Of a stretch of DNA of 64,000 nucleotides, positions 13,501 through 23,950 are shown piece by piece (within the stretch, counting starts at the first letter, position 1; the number at the start of each line of letters is the position of its first letter). The DNA comes from Gonatopus flavifemur (lineage: Eukaryota; Arthropoda; Insecta; Hymenoptera; Dryinidae): assembly GCA_018340375.1 (NCBI GenBank), contig JAFFJZ010000003.1, forward strand, positions 27,714,001-27,778,000, in the 5' to 3' direction. Made by a program: the position numbers and the translations under genes. The notes below the pieces were generated by a model that saw only the letters and a program-made list of their open reading frames with translations, made no database searches and was not told the DNA's origin.

Positions 13501-15000
13501 CCAAATCATCTCGGCTTCGGCCGTTACTTTGCTATTACTATTTCTCAATTGGCGTCACTTATGTCACGGATATCAAACACAGTAGAACTCAAAAGTTATC
13601 AGAGTCGTAAAAGAACGGCAAAAGGTGTTTTTTGGATGTTTGCGGAACGTTCGGAAAATCTTCCCTACGGCACTATTATGCTTTCTAGAAGCCAACCTGA
13701 TGATTTATCAAACAGAGCTAGGTTTTTAAACTTCACTTACACGCTATCAAAACTTTCTTTCCAACCATCATCACTTGCCGTGCCATAAATAGCGCCATAG
13801 AATCGAAATAAGCAGTTACAGAATTGCGACAACACAGACAGTAAATGAAAATGATGAATACATTGGTTCGAATTATTACTCTGTCTGTCAGGCAATGTTT
13901 TTCAGAAATCCAAGTGATTGAACAGAAAATATACACATCCTCTGAGACATGACTTTTTTGTACAAAAAGTATCCCTCGACAAGATCTCCTGACAAAAAAC
14001 AGATGGTTTTCAAATAGAAATCATATTCCCATTGCTAACCAAACATGAACTTTGTAGTAACTACGAGAAATTGATCTCAAGATAATAATTAACTTTATAG
14101 TTTGAAATGAAAAGAATTTCCCGGAAGCTAACAAAAAAGTAAATTCATTTATCTCAGCGAACAAATGATTGTAAAGAACGTTCATTTCGTTTCTCTTAAA
14201 GATTTGTGAGATCACCTTGGAGATTCTACTGGTTCCAGTCAATAAATTGAACTAAATTTCTACTTCTACATTGAATCCCAATCACTTGAATTACTTCAGA
14301 ATGAATCACATCTCAGGATGTAAATTGAAAGCCTCCCCGACAATGCCCATACTATCGAATTGATATTATTCAGGATCGTGTAAGAGGTGTTCGAAATATT
14401 AGATCTGAGTTGCGAAAGTAGAATAAGAGCAGCACAAATCGATCTATAAATACATCGGGTAAATTTTTGAGATCCAAAACACTCCTTACTCCCAGAAGAT
14501 GTATTCATAAGACTCCTCAAACTTGACTCAATGCTTCGGGTCAATTTAGATTTAGATAAGCGATATGTTCTTTTTTATTTCAAATCACTGAAGGATTCAT
14601 CCTATCTGATGCACTTCTCATCTTCCCACGTGGATTCTTCCTCGCGACGCGTTTACGTGTGACGACTGCACACCATGAATCACATATAGATAAAAACTTC
14701 AAGAATGTAAAACAATCCTCAATCTCTCACCTGAGCAGCCATAACCCGTTGTCTCTCAGCAATCAGGGTACACTTTGCACAACCACAGTCTTTCCAGCGA
14801 CAGAACCGTTTGTGTCCTTTCAAAGCCGACACGATTCCGTGATTTCGACATCTCGCACACTTGGGTGTCCTTTGATATCTTTCGGCACCGGTACGAAGGA
14901 AAAAAGCGGTTGGTAGCACGTGGTGTTGCTGTTGCTGCTGTTGATGTTGCATCAATTGTCCGACATCCACACCGAGTCCAACACCACGCGGTAACGACAT
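2839..15000 (-). CDS. Dmrt99B: Dmrt99B-like DM-domain transcription factor, first two coding exons (partial gene)
   Basis: DNA-binding transcription factor of the doublesex/DMRT family, acting in the nucleus. Exon 1 (14731-15000) starts at the ATG at 15000 and encodes 90 residues: a poly-Gln tract near residues 20-25, then a DM domain at about 41-90. Its zinc ligands C48, C51, H54, H63, C67, C72, C74 and C77 are all present. The core [15 protein letters not shown] and the ending [11 protein letters not shown] fit the Dmrt99B/DMRTA group better than Dsx or Dmrt93B. A donor follows AAQ, and the reading frame resumes at 3220 with [11 protein letters not shown], the usual continuation. Exon 2 (2839-3220, phase 0 in, phase 1 out) carries poly-Pro, poly-Ala and poly-Gln runs and ends at a GTGAGT donor. 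No DMA domain is visible in bases 1-2838, so the remaining exons lie left of the window. An in-frame GTG at 15009 is not needed as a start. Confidence 0.9.
3504..3591. repeat. Short inverted-repeat hairpin
   Basis: GAAATAATTCGTGGCGATCC is followed about 50 bp later by its near-complement GGATCGCTACGAATCATTTC. The loop carries a repeated TCAGG motif. Probably a small MITE remnant. Confidence 0.6.
4459..4687. repeat. Inverted-repeat element, TIR CACGGAGAGAAG
   Basis: The left end begins with TA-CACGGAGAGAAG. The left arm (4470-4527) pairs imperfectly with 4617-4687, sharing GATTAC, TTTTGGGATATA-like and ATTATG blocks. A second TIR-like CTTCTCTCCGCG sits inside at about 4569-4580, so the unit may be composite. 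Confidence 0.5.
4690..5445. repeat. Degenerate internal repeats of an ACTGGAATTTTCAG-like motif
   Basis: The motif recurs many times in both orientations (for example around 4700, 4800, 4940, 5000, 5050 and 5390). A fold-back pair at about 5199-5330 shares CTTGTGTTC and GGAACACAAG. I see no clear termini and no coding sequence. The block looks like a decayed fold-back element or a nest of them. Confidence 0.4.
6448..6659. mobile_element. TA-flanked MITE, TIR CAYGGAGAAAA
   Basis: The 212-bp element is bordered by TA (6446-6447, 6660-6661). Its ends read CATGGAGAAAAAAATATAA and, inverted, CACGGAGAAAAGAATATAA. Subterminal blocks ATAATCGAAGGA and TCATTATGACG are also repeated in inverted orientation. 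Confidence 0.8.
7308..7573. mobile_element. TA-flanked palindromic MITE with AGTTGCAGCAACTACTTAAG arms
   Basis: The 266-bp element is flanked by TA (7306-7307, 7574-7575). Both arms carry AGTTGCAGCAACTACTTAAG and a CGATTTTCGACCATC block, in opposite orientation. A second inner inverted pair (CTTAGTAGTCAGGA with TCCTGACTACTAAG) continues toward the centre, so nearly the whole unit could fold on itself. Confidence 0.85.
7604..8325. mobile_element. MITE (722 bp) with perfect 15-bp TIRs, containing a nested inverted repeat
   Basis: The outer TIR CACGGAGAAAAGTAT is perfect at both ends, with TA following the right end. Just inside the left end, ATCCCTAGTAGAAATTT (7617-7633) is matched by its perfect complement at 7861-7877, marking a nested unit of about 260 bp. 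The remaining interior has no recognisable coding sequence. Confidence 0.7.
8851..8905. repeat. AT-rich hairpin of the TGGAAAAATTTTCAA family
   Basis: A short hairpin with arms CCAAGTGGAAAAATTTTCAA and TTGAAGATTTTTGTCCAAG. Related hairpins occur at 18033-18142, 41571-41665 and 58936-59014. Confidence 0.5.
9650..9864. mobile_element. Inverted-repeat element with CCCAATCAG ends and CAGTACTG motifs
   Basis: The ends are CCCAATCAG and CTGATTGGG, followed by imperfect complementarity through AACAACTG and CAGTTGT. The interior is GC-richer than its surroundings and contains the perfect 20-bp palindrome CTGGCGCAGTACTGCGCCAG (9669-9688) plus further AGTACTG copies. No clear target duplication was found. 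Confidence 0.6.
10080..10760. repeat. Composite repeat: GAGTGAAATTTCACTC-family element interrupted by another MITE
   Basis: The flanks at 10085-10300 and 10590-10750 carry several copies of AGAGTGAAATTTCACTCT and related forms, with CAGCCAGCCAAAAG on the left mirrored by GGCAGCCAGAAGG on the right. Between them, 10304-10588 runs from CACTCAGAGAAAAAAAG to a long T run ending CGTG. It contains GCTGAAACAGCAAA-type motifs like those in the element at 24766-25822. Confidence 0.5.
10548..10584. repeat. Poly(T) tract
   Basis: About 35 consecutive T residues near the right edge of the inserted MITE. The length in the real genome is probably variable or uncertain. Confidence 0.85.
11188..11426. mobile_element. 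MITE with CCCTGGTGAAAA ends and internal AGCGTG repeats
   Basis: The ends CCCTGGTGAAAA and TTTTTTCGCCAGGG are inverted complements. Complementarity resumes through GCGTGCA blocks. The interior has at least six AGCGTG or CACGCT copies in both orientations. Confidence 0.65.
12552..12679. repeat. Short inverted repeat, ATTCTCTAG arms
   Basis: The arm AGTAAAAATCACTCCAGTGA plus TTCTCTAG at the left is matched imperfectly in reverse at 12648-12679. The spacing is about 65 bp. It resembles the CTAGTAGAAAT hairpins at 7617-7877 and 17336-17422. Confidence 0.5.
12805..13050. mobile_element. MITE with about 90-bp inverted arms, CCCACT ends
   Basis: The ends CCCACTGGACAAAAAGTTG and (inverted) CCCACTCGACAAAATGTTG are followed by shared AAACGTTT, CAGAGACTG and AACGTTTCGA blocks over about 90 bp, roughly 80-85% alike by eye. 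There is no coding capacity and no certain target duplication. Confidence 0.75.
13409..13513. repeat. MITE, short copy of the 33733-33957 family
   Basis: GAGATGAATTGGAGGGATTG at the left and CAGCAATTTCTCCAAATCAT at the right form a hairpin. The same terminal sequence and the internal CAGAAA-TGGACCAT block are found in the element at 33733-33957. Confidence 0.6.
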
Positions 15001-16600
15001 AATGTTCACGAAAATGGTTCACTTTACACAGAAACAAGTTAGATAATAACGAATTTCGTGCTTTCAGTTGCACAGATCTCGTTATAATTTGATGCGGTAT
15101 TGCCACATACCTACGATCCCTTTAAAAAAAACTGTATCAACTTTCACCGCGGATCGTTCTCATATCCAATATTGCGTAATTCACTTTCTTCGTTTTCCTC
15201 TTCTCTTTTTTCTCAACAGCATGTTTCACAGTCAATCATTTCACATAAGATTGATATGCACCACGACGATCGATGTAACCAAACAAGATTTCTATTTTTA
15301 TTATCCATTAAATAAAGTCCGCACGCGCATCACGTAAACCATCATCATCGCAACATCAATGCGGACACTATCCTACCTTCTATCTTATCTCTATATCAAA
15401 GTGTTATTCACCTTTCAAAAGAATCCAAAGAAAAGGAGGAAGACAATTTCACTTTGAATATTATAATTAATAATAAGAACAATTCTCAAAGTGGTTATTA
15501 TATAAATTGAATGGAGGATGAGAACGCGACAGTAACAATGGTTTCGAAAATAGCGGTAACGACAGCAGCAGCTGCGACAGCAACACTGTTGTTCTCGTTT
15601 GAACGTCAAAAGACGAAATGAGGTATCGTCCTGGCTCTCTGTCCTTTTTTTCTTCTTCTCTTCATCACTCTCCAACGTTGTCAACAATTGCAGCATCCCG
15701 GGAGAGTCGATTCAGGTAACGTAGTAGTATAGTGTATAGAGAGACACATAGAGAAGAGAAAAGCTGCTGCGGCGGTGGCGGCGCTGGCGGTGGTGGTGGT
15801 GGTGATGGTGGCGGCGGCGGTGGCGTGTACCAACGAGGGGTGGAAGATGGAAGGTCAGAGGAGCGAGGAGAGAGCAGATCAGGGCAGAAACTAACCATCG
15901 CCCCACTACCTACCGTCGTCGGAAGCCAGAATGAAATAAAACACTGTGCCACAGTGTTCCACCCCGGGGCTTCAACCAAACACCGTACCTCGTTTGGATG
16001 GAGCCACGCCCGCGCAGGGATCCCATTGGCCGAGCTCACTGTTCCGCAAAGATGTTAAGAGTTTATATCTGCCGAGTGAAAAGGGGGATATACCTATTCG
16101 CTTATACATAGGTTTATATACCGACCTATCCACTCGATGAAAATAAGTGTGTGCAATGCCGTGTATATATATAGAAGCAAACTCATTCGACACGTGTGTA
16201 TATTCTACTACCGCAAGAGCGGAGAGAGACCAACGCATTACCCTTTTATTTGAAACCCGTTTTAATATAAAACACAACAATGCCCTGGCGATGCTCAGAC
16301 GTTTCTCTCTGTGCCCCGCCTTTTGTTTCGACCAACTGTTTTTAACCCCGCGAAGCACAACGCGCGCCTCCTTTTTCGAAGAACTTGTTCACATATATAT
16401 ATACATATTCTTTTATTTCATTTTATTCTCTCCTTTTTTTATTACTTTTCTTCCCTCTTCCCTCCACACGCGCTACTATCTCCCTTCTTATATACCCTAC
16501 GAACGAACGTAGCTCTTCACAGAGAACTAAACGCACCAATACATAGTTCAATCGTCACGACACGACGACGAAGACGACGACGACGACCGACCTTCTTTGA
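15001..16600 (-). promoter_or_regulatory. Probable 5' region / promoter of the Dmrt99B-like gene
   Basis: This sequence lies immediately upstream of the DM-domain exon. It is GC-richer than the region around it and free of MITEs. It includes a GGN-repeat block (15770-15830), CCCACGCC/GCCCGCGC-like GC boxes, a CCATTGGCC CCAAT-type box near 16023, and the interrupted palindrome ACACTGTGCCACAGTGT at 15940-15956. No transcription start can be placed. The proline-rich minus-strand frame at 15665-16039 is a translation of the GGN repeat and is not supported as coding. Confidence 0.4.
15770..15830. repeat. GGN trinucleotide repeat
   Basis: An imperfect run of GGC, GGT and GAT triplets, upstream of the Dmrt99B-like start codon. 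Read on the minus strand it is CCN-rich. Confidence 0.85.
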
Positions 16601-17335
16601 AACCAAGTGAATAGCGAAAGCTTCTATTGTAGCTTCGCAATACCGACCGATTTTTATATAGTAATCTAATGTACAGATGTTATTTACCCGCAATAAGAAT
16701 AGAATAAAAGCATTGTACGTATTATGATTTCTACCCCGTATATCTTTTTACTAACTCGTCTACTTCTGTACGCGCATGGCCCTGCATCTCGCCATCCGTT
16801 TTATATATACATATTGATGCACGGTAGTCGAGGAATGACACTATTACTTTACATTATTTCTGTTGGAGAAGGGTGAGTTTCATTTTGAATCTTGTTTTCA
16901 TTTTCAACCTTCGTATTTTTCACCACACAATGGCAAGAGTTAAACGATCTAATAAAATTCATATGCAAATTAAGTGTTCTTATTCTTCCTTGGTGAATAA
17001 TTGTCCTCCAACAGACATGAGAATGTTATATGATTTGCAAAATGTTGTACATATACCGTACAAGGTTTTTCAAAGCGATGCAACTTCAAACATTTCGCTC
17101 CTGTAGAATGCCAAAAACGAAAGAGTATGCATGGTAGTTCGCTGCAATGAAATGCAATACATGAATGAATAGACCTTCTTGAAGAGACGTTTGAAGCTAC
17201 ATCAAATGCATTCAACTCCATCATTCGATGAAATTTCCGGTGCTATTTTATGACCGATGAATATGATTAGTAATCAGTTGATACCGATATATATCTGTTA
17301 GGATACCAGTGACGCGCGATATTTAATGACATCGA

Positions 17336-17422
17336 CCCTGGTAGAAATGCTCTAGGAATTTACGTGTTTTGTAACGCTTGACTAGCCAGAACTTGTCACA
17401 CACTAGAGCATTTCTATTTGGG
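17336..17422. repeat. Hairpin with AGAAATGCTCTAG arms
   Basis: CCTGGTAGAAATGCTCTAG is mirrored by CTAGAGCATTTCTATTTGGG about 45 bp away. It belongs to the same loose group as 7617-7877. Confidence 0.6.
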
Positions 17423-18032
17423 GATATCTCATGTAGATATCTATGGAGATATCTATATCGTGAATCATATCTCGCATCACTGTGCAATACACGATGTAGC
17501 GATTCTTTTTCATACAAATTATAATGAATTTTTATCGATATTTTGTAGAAATTTCTGAAAAAAAAAGGCTTTTTCTTTTTTAAAACACAATTAATGCTGT
17601 TTGAGTGCCGAAATCACTAACACAATGTACTAATTTTTGTGATTTCGAACTGTCTTATCGGAATCAATAATCACTCCATTGGAGAATTCCACTAATTGGA
17701 GAACAAAAATCCAAATTTTGGTTCTATGAATTCCACATGTGAATTTTTGTTTCGACATAAATGATTGAGGTTTATTCACCGATTGCTTTTAGTTAGGAAC
17801 TGAAGAACAATATCACGTAATGGAAAATAATGTCAGTGATATATAGAAAGTGTTCCCAAAATATTATCTGTAGAATTTTTAACCTTCAATGCATCAACAG
17901 AATCCTCAAAGAGGTTTTGATACAAAATCCCAATGAATTAATGAAGAACATTTCTAAGTAATGTTTTCTATGAGCATTGATACTAAAGCGCTTTCAAAAT
18001 CGTTGAATACAAATGTGTTGCCAACTCCAATA

Positions 18033-18142
18033 TCCTGAATGGAAATATTTTCAAAATTGTATATAAATTATATAAAAACTATATATAATTCAGTATAATT
18101 TATATATAAATTATATATAATTCTGAAAATTTTCCTACTCGG
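18033..18142. repeat. AT-rich hairpin of the TGGAAAAATTTTCAA family
   Basis: The arm TGGAAATATTTTCAAAATTG on the left is matched by TTCTGAAAATTTTCCTACTC on the right. The loop is almost entirely TATATAA-type sequence. Confidence 0.6.
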
Positions 18143-18331
18143 AATGAAAAATGAAAAGCAACCTTGGTGATTGAAAAATACAATGAAGAAATTTTGATCC
18201 AAGGTCAAATAATTTCTCTCGTTTCTTGATAAGCCCGTACAGGAAAGACATTAACCAAAGAAAATGCGTAGATTTCTTCGAACTGTCGATCAAAAACATG
18301 AAATCGCGTGATCTTAGTAAAGTTTTACCTA

Positions 18332-18517
18332 CACTGAGAAAAATGTAGAATTAAATTTACTATGGGATCTTAGAAATAGAGGGACATACTGACTCCCCAA
18401 TAAAAGTTATTATGCTATAACAATAGAAACCTGATCAAATTCACAATGTTTTACAGTAAATTCCATTGAAAGTTGTTATGTCTCTCGATTCATAAGATTC
18501 CATAGTGAATTCAACTC
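18332..18517. mobile_element. MITE, TIR CACTGAGAAAAA, first of a back-to-back pair
   Basis: It is preceded by TA and begins CACTGAGAAAAATG. The internal arms GAATTAAATTTACTATGGGA and (inverted) GAATTCACTATGGAATC pair imperfectly, and a second block around GAGGGACATA / ACATAACAACTTT follows. The right terminus lacks a full TIR and abuts TA at 18518-18519, where the next element begins. Confidence 0.65.
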
Positions 18518-18519
18518 TA

Positions 18520-18797
18520 CCCAGGAAAAAATGATTTAGATCTGCGTAGATCTAATGAGATCGTGCTGGATCTCCAAGATGGGAAATGTGGATTTATTCA
18601 GATCTGAATAGATCTAGTTAGTTCTACGTAGATCTGAATCATCAAAAATCTCACGTTAATCAATTACAACTTGTGTACATGAACTCCCTATTTCCTTCAC
18701 TTTTAGATCGTTTCTAAAAAATTGAGTATTTTTTGAAAAACAATAATCGGATCTCTATAGATCTAATTCATTAGATCTAAAATAATTTTTCTCTGTG
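18520..18797. mobile_element. MITE with AGATCT-rich interior
   Basis: It starts CCCAGGAAAAAATGATTTAG and ends CTAAAATAATTTTTCTCTGTG, with TA on both sides (18518-18519, 18798-18799). The interior contains repeated AGATCT hexamers (at least six), making it locally palindromic at several scales. Confidence 0.7.
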
Positions 18798-21700
18798 TAT
18801 AAAAAAAGGAAAAAATATTCTTTGGATTGAAATTCTAATGCAGATACCTTACTCCTGAATCAATTTTCACAAATGAATTTCGAGTAATTCAGTTTGCAGT
18901 AAGTAAACAGTTTTCTTGAACACCAGCCAGTTTCTTTCCAATTAAATCCAATTGCATTTATCAAATTGCATAAATTTATCCAATTGCATGTTACTTTGAC
19001 TGCCAAATATACACCCTCAAAACCAGCCAAGCATCGCCCATGAAGAGTGGGCTACAAACAGCCATTATGAGAACCCGAAAATTGATTGGTTACCGAGCAG
19101 AGTTAGACAAATGACAACCATAATTTGCTCCGACTTTTGTCTATTGAAACTAACCAAAACACAATCATCATCTGCATCCGAACATTCATCAGTTACTAAC
19201 TAAAATATTACTTACCGATCTGTGGTGAAAGACGGGTCACATACGACAATCGTGAATAAAGGATTTTCACCCCTCACAAGCGTTCGCGAAGCCAGGATTG
19301 ACGTTAGTTGACAAGTATCGAATTGACCATTTGACACAATTACCTGTGTTAAAAATATACAAATTTCTCGACTGTGCTGCGATCTTGACGAATTAACTTC
19401 GAACACGTGGTTCTCTCATTAATGAAACCCTGAAAAAGTAGACAATTGACAAAAATTTACGGACTGTCTTGTTCCACAGTATTATAAAAGAATCATTGAA
19501 ATAAAAATTTGAAGCTTTTTTGGAGAATAAATCCACATTTCACGATAAAATGAAGATGATTATCGATTTATAAGGTCTCATTGACATCAAACCCACAAGA
19601 ATAATCCACAGTTTTAAAGCAGTAGAAGAAACATTTTCTTCACAACCGTGACGAAGACAACGCGAACGAGAGACCTCACTTCTTAAATCTTACACCACAC
19701 AAAACAAGCCTGATATCTTTTATCACAACAAAGCCCTTTGTATTGTATTTTGTAAACTGAAAGATCAGCCGCATAGAAAATCTCTGTGTTACTCCAACTC
19801 CTACTATTACGCTACTTAACGTTGTTGTTGTTGCCATTGAAAAGCCGAAATCTCTCGCGGTCCGTAGCCAAAGGCCAAGTTAACGATCAAGTGGCTAGAA
19901 TCGTCACAGAAGGAAATCCTTAGATCTCAATCGGGATTCACTTGAAGGTAGAAACTTTACACAAAAGTTCTCACAGCCACCCTCTTCTTCGATTCAGATT
20001 ACACAAACATCCATCGTGTAGAATCCTCACGTGTGACGAGCTACGTACATTGAACGTATTCTTGATATACAATAACGATACCATCCATGATTGTATCCAT
20101 GTTGTATTTGGGTTCTTTGGTCACCGATCGACCAACTAACATGACTTGTTCAATTTTCTCAAGTTGTCATATCGCACAATTCATATTGTATTGATAAACA
20201 GGAACTCGAGATCAGAAAGATTTGATTTCTATCTTCATGTATTCTCTATTCAACGGAAGAAAATATATAGAATTTTTATGATACTGGAGTTCCGAATACG
20301 CAACTACCTGCCGATTGAGGAACAGATCAGATATTTTTGTATATATACTTTTCTGGTACTAAGAAGCGTGAGAGCCTATTCATTCTCGTTTCTACTGTAT
20401 TTTTTATGGGGATGATGATGATGGAAAATAAACAAATCTTTCGAGATCTTTTATAGCATAAATTTAATGAAATGTGTAATTTAGATTTGCTAAATCTTTG
20501 TTTTTTTTCAGTCAAATATTGTTAAGTATTTTACTTGTTTCCATATGAAAAGGAATTATTTTTAGGCAGTCATTTCATTTCAATTATAAATCCAATACTT
20601 CCACCGGCTCTTCAAAATGATATTCAATTATCCAAATATTTGACCTTTTCGTATCAAATAAAACGATATAAATATACACAATCTCTTCATATCAAACGTT
20701 AAATATTAGATTTTTTGCTCTCCCTCTTCCACATTCATAACGAATGTTTTTGACGAGAGGAACGCGTCTCGTTATAAATTCCAATGAAAAATTAAGTCGA
20801 TTAATTGAGAAATGAAATTGAAAATCAAGAGAGAACCTGACTGAACTTTTAAACCTTCGAATTCATTCTATACTCCTCAAAGCGAATTAATTTTCACAAT
20901 CTCTATTTATTTACACTTCATTTTGAAATGTCTATTTCAAAATAACATTCACATTTTTCAATAAACCTTCTGCACGAAGTGAGAAAAAAGATATACATAC
21001 ACGAAAAAATGTTACATTTTTATGCAGAAATTTGAAATCTATTTCAGAGGAAAAATTCTTGCTGAAATGGCGATGATGTTAAGAAATTTGCTTCGCGGAA
21101 TTAACGTTTGCTGTTGCAGCAGAAATCTTTCAAGTTTCAAATAGTCAAATTTTCTGCGAATTGTTGCTAGGAGAGCGGAATTTTTACTACAATTCCTAAT
21201 TCAGCGGGAAGCTTGTTTAGAGTAATTTTTATTCCCTGTACTGACACCTTAGATAACTCATTTTCAATCATTGGTAGTTAGGCTACTTGAGTTGTCCAGT
21301 ATTGGATGCGGTTTATGTGGATTATGTCCATCTGGTCTCAATAATTTGGATTTTTTCATGATTCAATTTTCCTTATAAGTCCTTTACTTTGAAATATTTT
21401 TAACCCTCAGTTACCACACGGGGCCTAAAGGGAACAAAAGGTTTTTGAAATCTAATCTCCTGTTCGTAGGGATGAAAAAATACGGTTTGAAGCAAAAATA
21501 AGGATCAAATTTAGGAACAAAAGTTCATTTCTGATCATTGGAAAAGCTTCATTCGCTTGACTGCAATGCACAACGGAAGCTCAACGAAAATACGAGGGGT
21601 AACTGAGAGTTCAAATATAAGTGTAGAGAGTAAAATTTTGAATCGTTTATATCTCCTTGATGGAAAAAGTGAACAATTATCAGCGAATCAACACCCAAAG

Positions 21701-22300
21701 AGCAGAATAGTTTATCAAAGTGGGGAATAAATTTCCTTACGATCGGGAGACGAAATCCCCCAGGGATTGAGGAAAACTCCCAAAAATTTTCACAATGTAC
21801 TGCAAAAGATTTCAAGGAAAATTTTGGTCACAAGTTGGTGGTCCTGTATCGGTTGATCAAGCCAACGAAATAAGTTTGCCAAATTTGATTCAATTTCAGT
21901 GCAGATCTGGGGACTTTCAAGACTCAATCTTGTTTGATATCTATCGAACAAATGAAAAGCAAAAAAATGTTCCCAATCTAACAAATAAATCCCCGCCAGT
22001 ACTGAACCGTTTGTAAAACAAGAAAGTTTTATTTCCACGTTATTCATGGATAATTATATCATACGCGTTTATCTCCATCAAGACAAAACCAACTTATGTT
22101 TTAAATCTCAAAAAAGCTTCATCATCGTGAACTATTTCATCCAAACAAGATATTAATTCCTCGTATAATAAATAAACTAGAATTTCTCCCGGAGAGAGGG
22201 AGAAAAAAATTGAAAGCATCTTTGGGCTAAACGAAGAAGGGTAACGTGATTCGTAGGAATTTTCCAAACTCCCTGGCACATTATCCATCCGCGTAAAATA
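18798..22300. other. AT-rich intergenic sequence, no gene seen
   Basis: The open frames here are short and carry no recognisable domain. A TA-CACGAAAAAATG sequence near 21000 resembles a MITE end, but I could not find its partner. Confidence 0.45.
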
Positions 22301-22309
22301 TATTGTACC

Positions 22310-23350
22310 GTATTATTTGTTGCTCTCTACCGCAAGGTACCAGGAAAGCTGCTGGGTGTGCGACCTCGTCGTCTCCACATCTACTACGCGACATCGCGCG
22401 TTAGAGTGAAATATCGTATGACTTTTTGACGTGCTTTTAACAGATTGAATTGAAAATGGCTCCCTGGCCTCGACATATCCGCGAGCATATCCATATCCTG
22501 AAAAGGATTGTATGTGGGCTGGATTCCGTATCCGTGTACACCCTCGCACACGTATATACATATATACATATATTTATACGATCTTCCTCGCTTTTCATTT
22601 TTGCACATTCGCTGATGCGGCACATTGCAAGCCACGCCGGCAGAAACAGACGACAAGTGGACGACTGGATCGGTCAGTCGAATTGGCGAGTAGTCAGGAA
22701 TCAAGGAGGGGTACAAAAATAATGTCCTGGCTCATTTTTTAAAACCTCTGTGCGCTAGCTGGGCTTTCTCCTCCTCCTTCCTCGTCCTCCTCGCACGGTT
22801 CATGCCCGCAAGGGAGCAGAGGTGAAAAAACCAGTGGTGACGGACGTAGATATAGGACTTTACGTGTACGTTTACACATAAGCGTATACGTATTTGTCGA
22901 TATCGTGGCAGTGTCCGTGCAATAGCCGGGGTCGATTCGCCAACGCGAATGAAACGGTCAAAGCTAAAAGCTCTGCCAAACCCGGCTATATATTATCAAC
23001 AACCCTTCAAACACAGCATCAAGCGATCCATACGTAACCTATACTCGGACGACGTTTCTGCTGCCGCATGTACACACTTATATACGTGAGTATTCGCCTG
23101 ACGACACGTGCCATCGACGTGCAGCAGTTTTTATTTCAACTTCAGTTATCTAAGTCGTTGCACTCGAGAAAGAAAAAAAAGGGTCCTGTATGCGTGTCTC
23201 TGTGTAATTCCCCTGCTCTCTCACCTCCCACGTTGCGATCGTATAAGATCTATATCAACGATAAAAACAGTTCTCAATGGAATCACGGGGATGTACGTTA
23301 CAGCTTTGTCGTCAAAGATGTCTGGCAAGATTGCCCTACAAATTAATTGA
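22310..23350. other. GC-richer island, possible promoter or enhancer
   Basis: This is the only clearly GC-richer, MITE-free block between 16.6 and 34.7 kb. On the plus strand it has a TATATAT box near 22987, and an ATG followed 18 bp on by a GTGAGT donor (about 23068-23091). Many alternating CGTATA/TACGTA steps occur. No coding exon can be supported, and the overlapping frames look like noise. It may be a distal regulatory element of Dmrt99B or the first exon of an unlisted RNA. Confidence 0.3.
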
Positions 23351-23950
23351 TGTTGTGTCAATGTATTCTTTCCGCTATGCAGTGGGATTGAATGATTCTG
23401 TAAGGATATTCGATCGTGAGAACAGATGGATATCTTATTAAAATTCAATTTTACATTGGGATGGTTTTGCTCTTTCATCTTACGAGGTAATAATATCAAG
23501 GTGGAGGATATATTCATCAGGTATAATAGCTCAGGTTTTTGGGAACTTGCCAACGGCGAACCATGGCGAGCTCTTGTACTAGAATTATTCTTGTTCTTCG
23601 GATATAAGAATGTTTTTTTTTTCTTACTCTTTGGGTTGGGAAACTAAGTATTGAATCAGAAAAATACATGATTGTTGCGAAGAAGAATTATCTCTGAATT
23701 TAAGAGATCATAGAGCTTAATCATCCCGTTATTCTAATATTTTATGGGTTTTAACTAATAAAATCCCATAGATTTAGCAGTTGATAATTATGTTTACTCA
23801 AACAACCTAAGTCACTCGATAAACGTTTCCTGATTTTTTCTCCCCAATTTTTGTCTTTACGAAAATAAATTCCAAGTTGCATCTAATTTTTACTACAGTT
23901 CTATACAGGATTGATGATGGTCCCATATAAGTTGCGATCTCAATTATACA

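Larger units (their letters stand above)
3221..14730 (-). other. 11.5 kb intron of the Dmrt99B-like gene, rich in MITEs
   Basis: This lies between the donor after the DM-domain exon (GTGAGA at 14730) and the acceptor TTTTCAG at 3221. I find no exon inside it. It contains at least ten inverted-repeat elements, listed separately, and stretches of AT-rich sequence in which I see nothing (for example 5450-6440, 8330-9640 apart from a hairpin at 8851-8905, and 13520-14640). The open frames in it lack recognisable domains, codon bias or splice context. Confidence 0.75.
16600..18330. other. AT-rich intergenic sequence, no gene seen
   Basis: No domain-bearing frame was found. A small hairpin at 17336-17422 (AGAAATGCTCTAG arms) and an AT-rich hairpin at 18033-18142 are the only structured parts noticed. 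Confidence 0.5.

Noticed and set aside
15003..15009. GTG at 15009 as the start of the DM-domain exon
   Set aside because: It is not an ATG. The ATG at 15000 is in frame and gives a complete DM domain, and nuclear genes rarely start at GTG.
15665..16039. Minus-strand 124-codon frame with a Pro-rich stretch
   Set aside because: It is a translation of the GGN repeat plus flanking promoter-like sequence, with no domain and no splice link to the DM exon.
22384..23553. Overlapping frames in the GC-richer island
   Set aside because: They run on both strands with low-complexity translations (YIYTYI-like). More open frame is expected where stop codons are rarer, so they are not evidence of genes.
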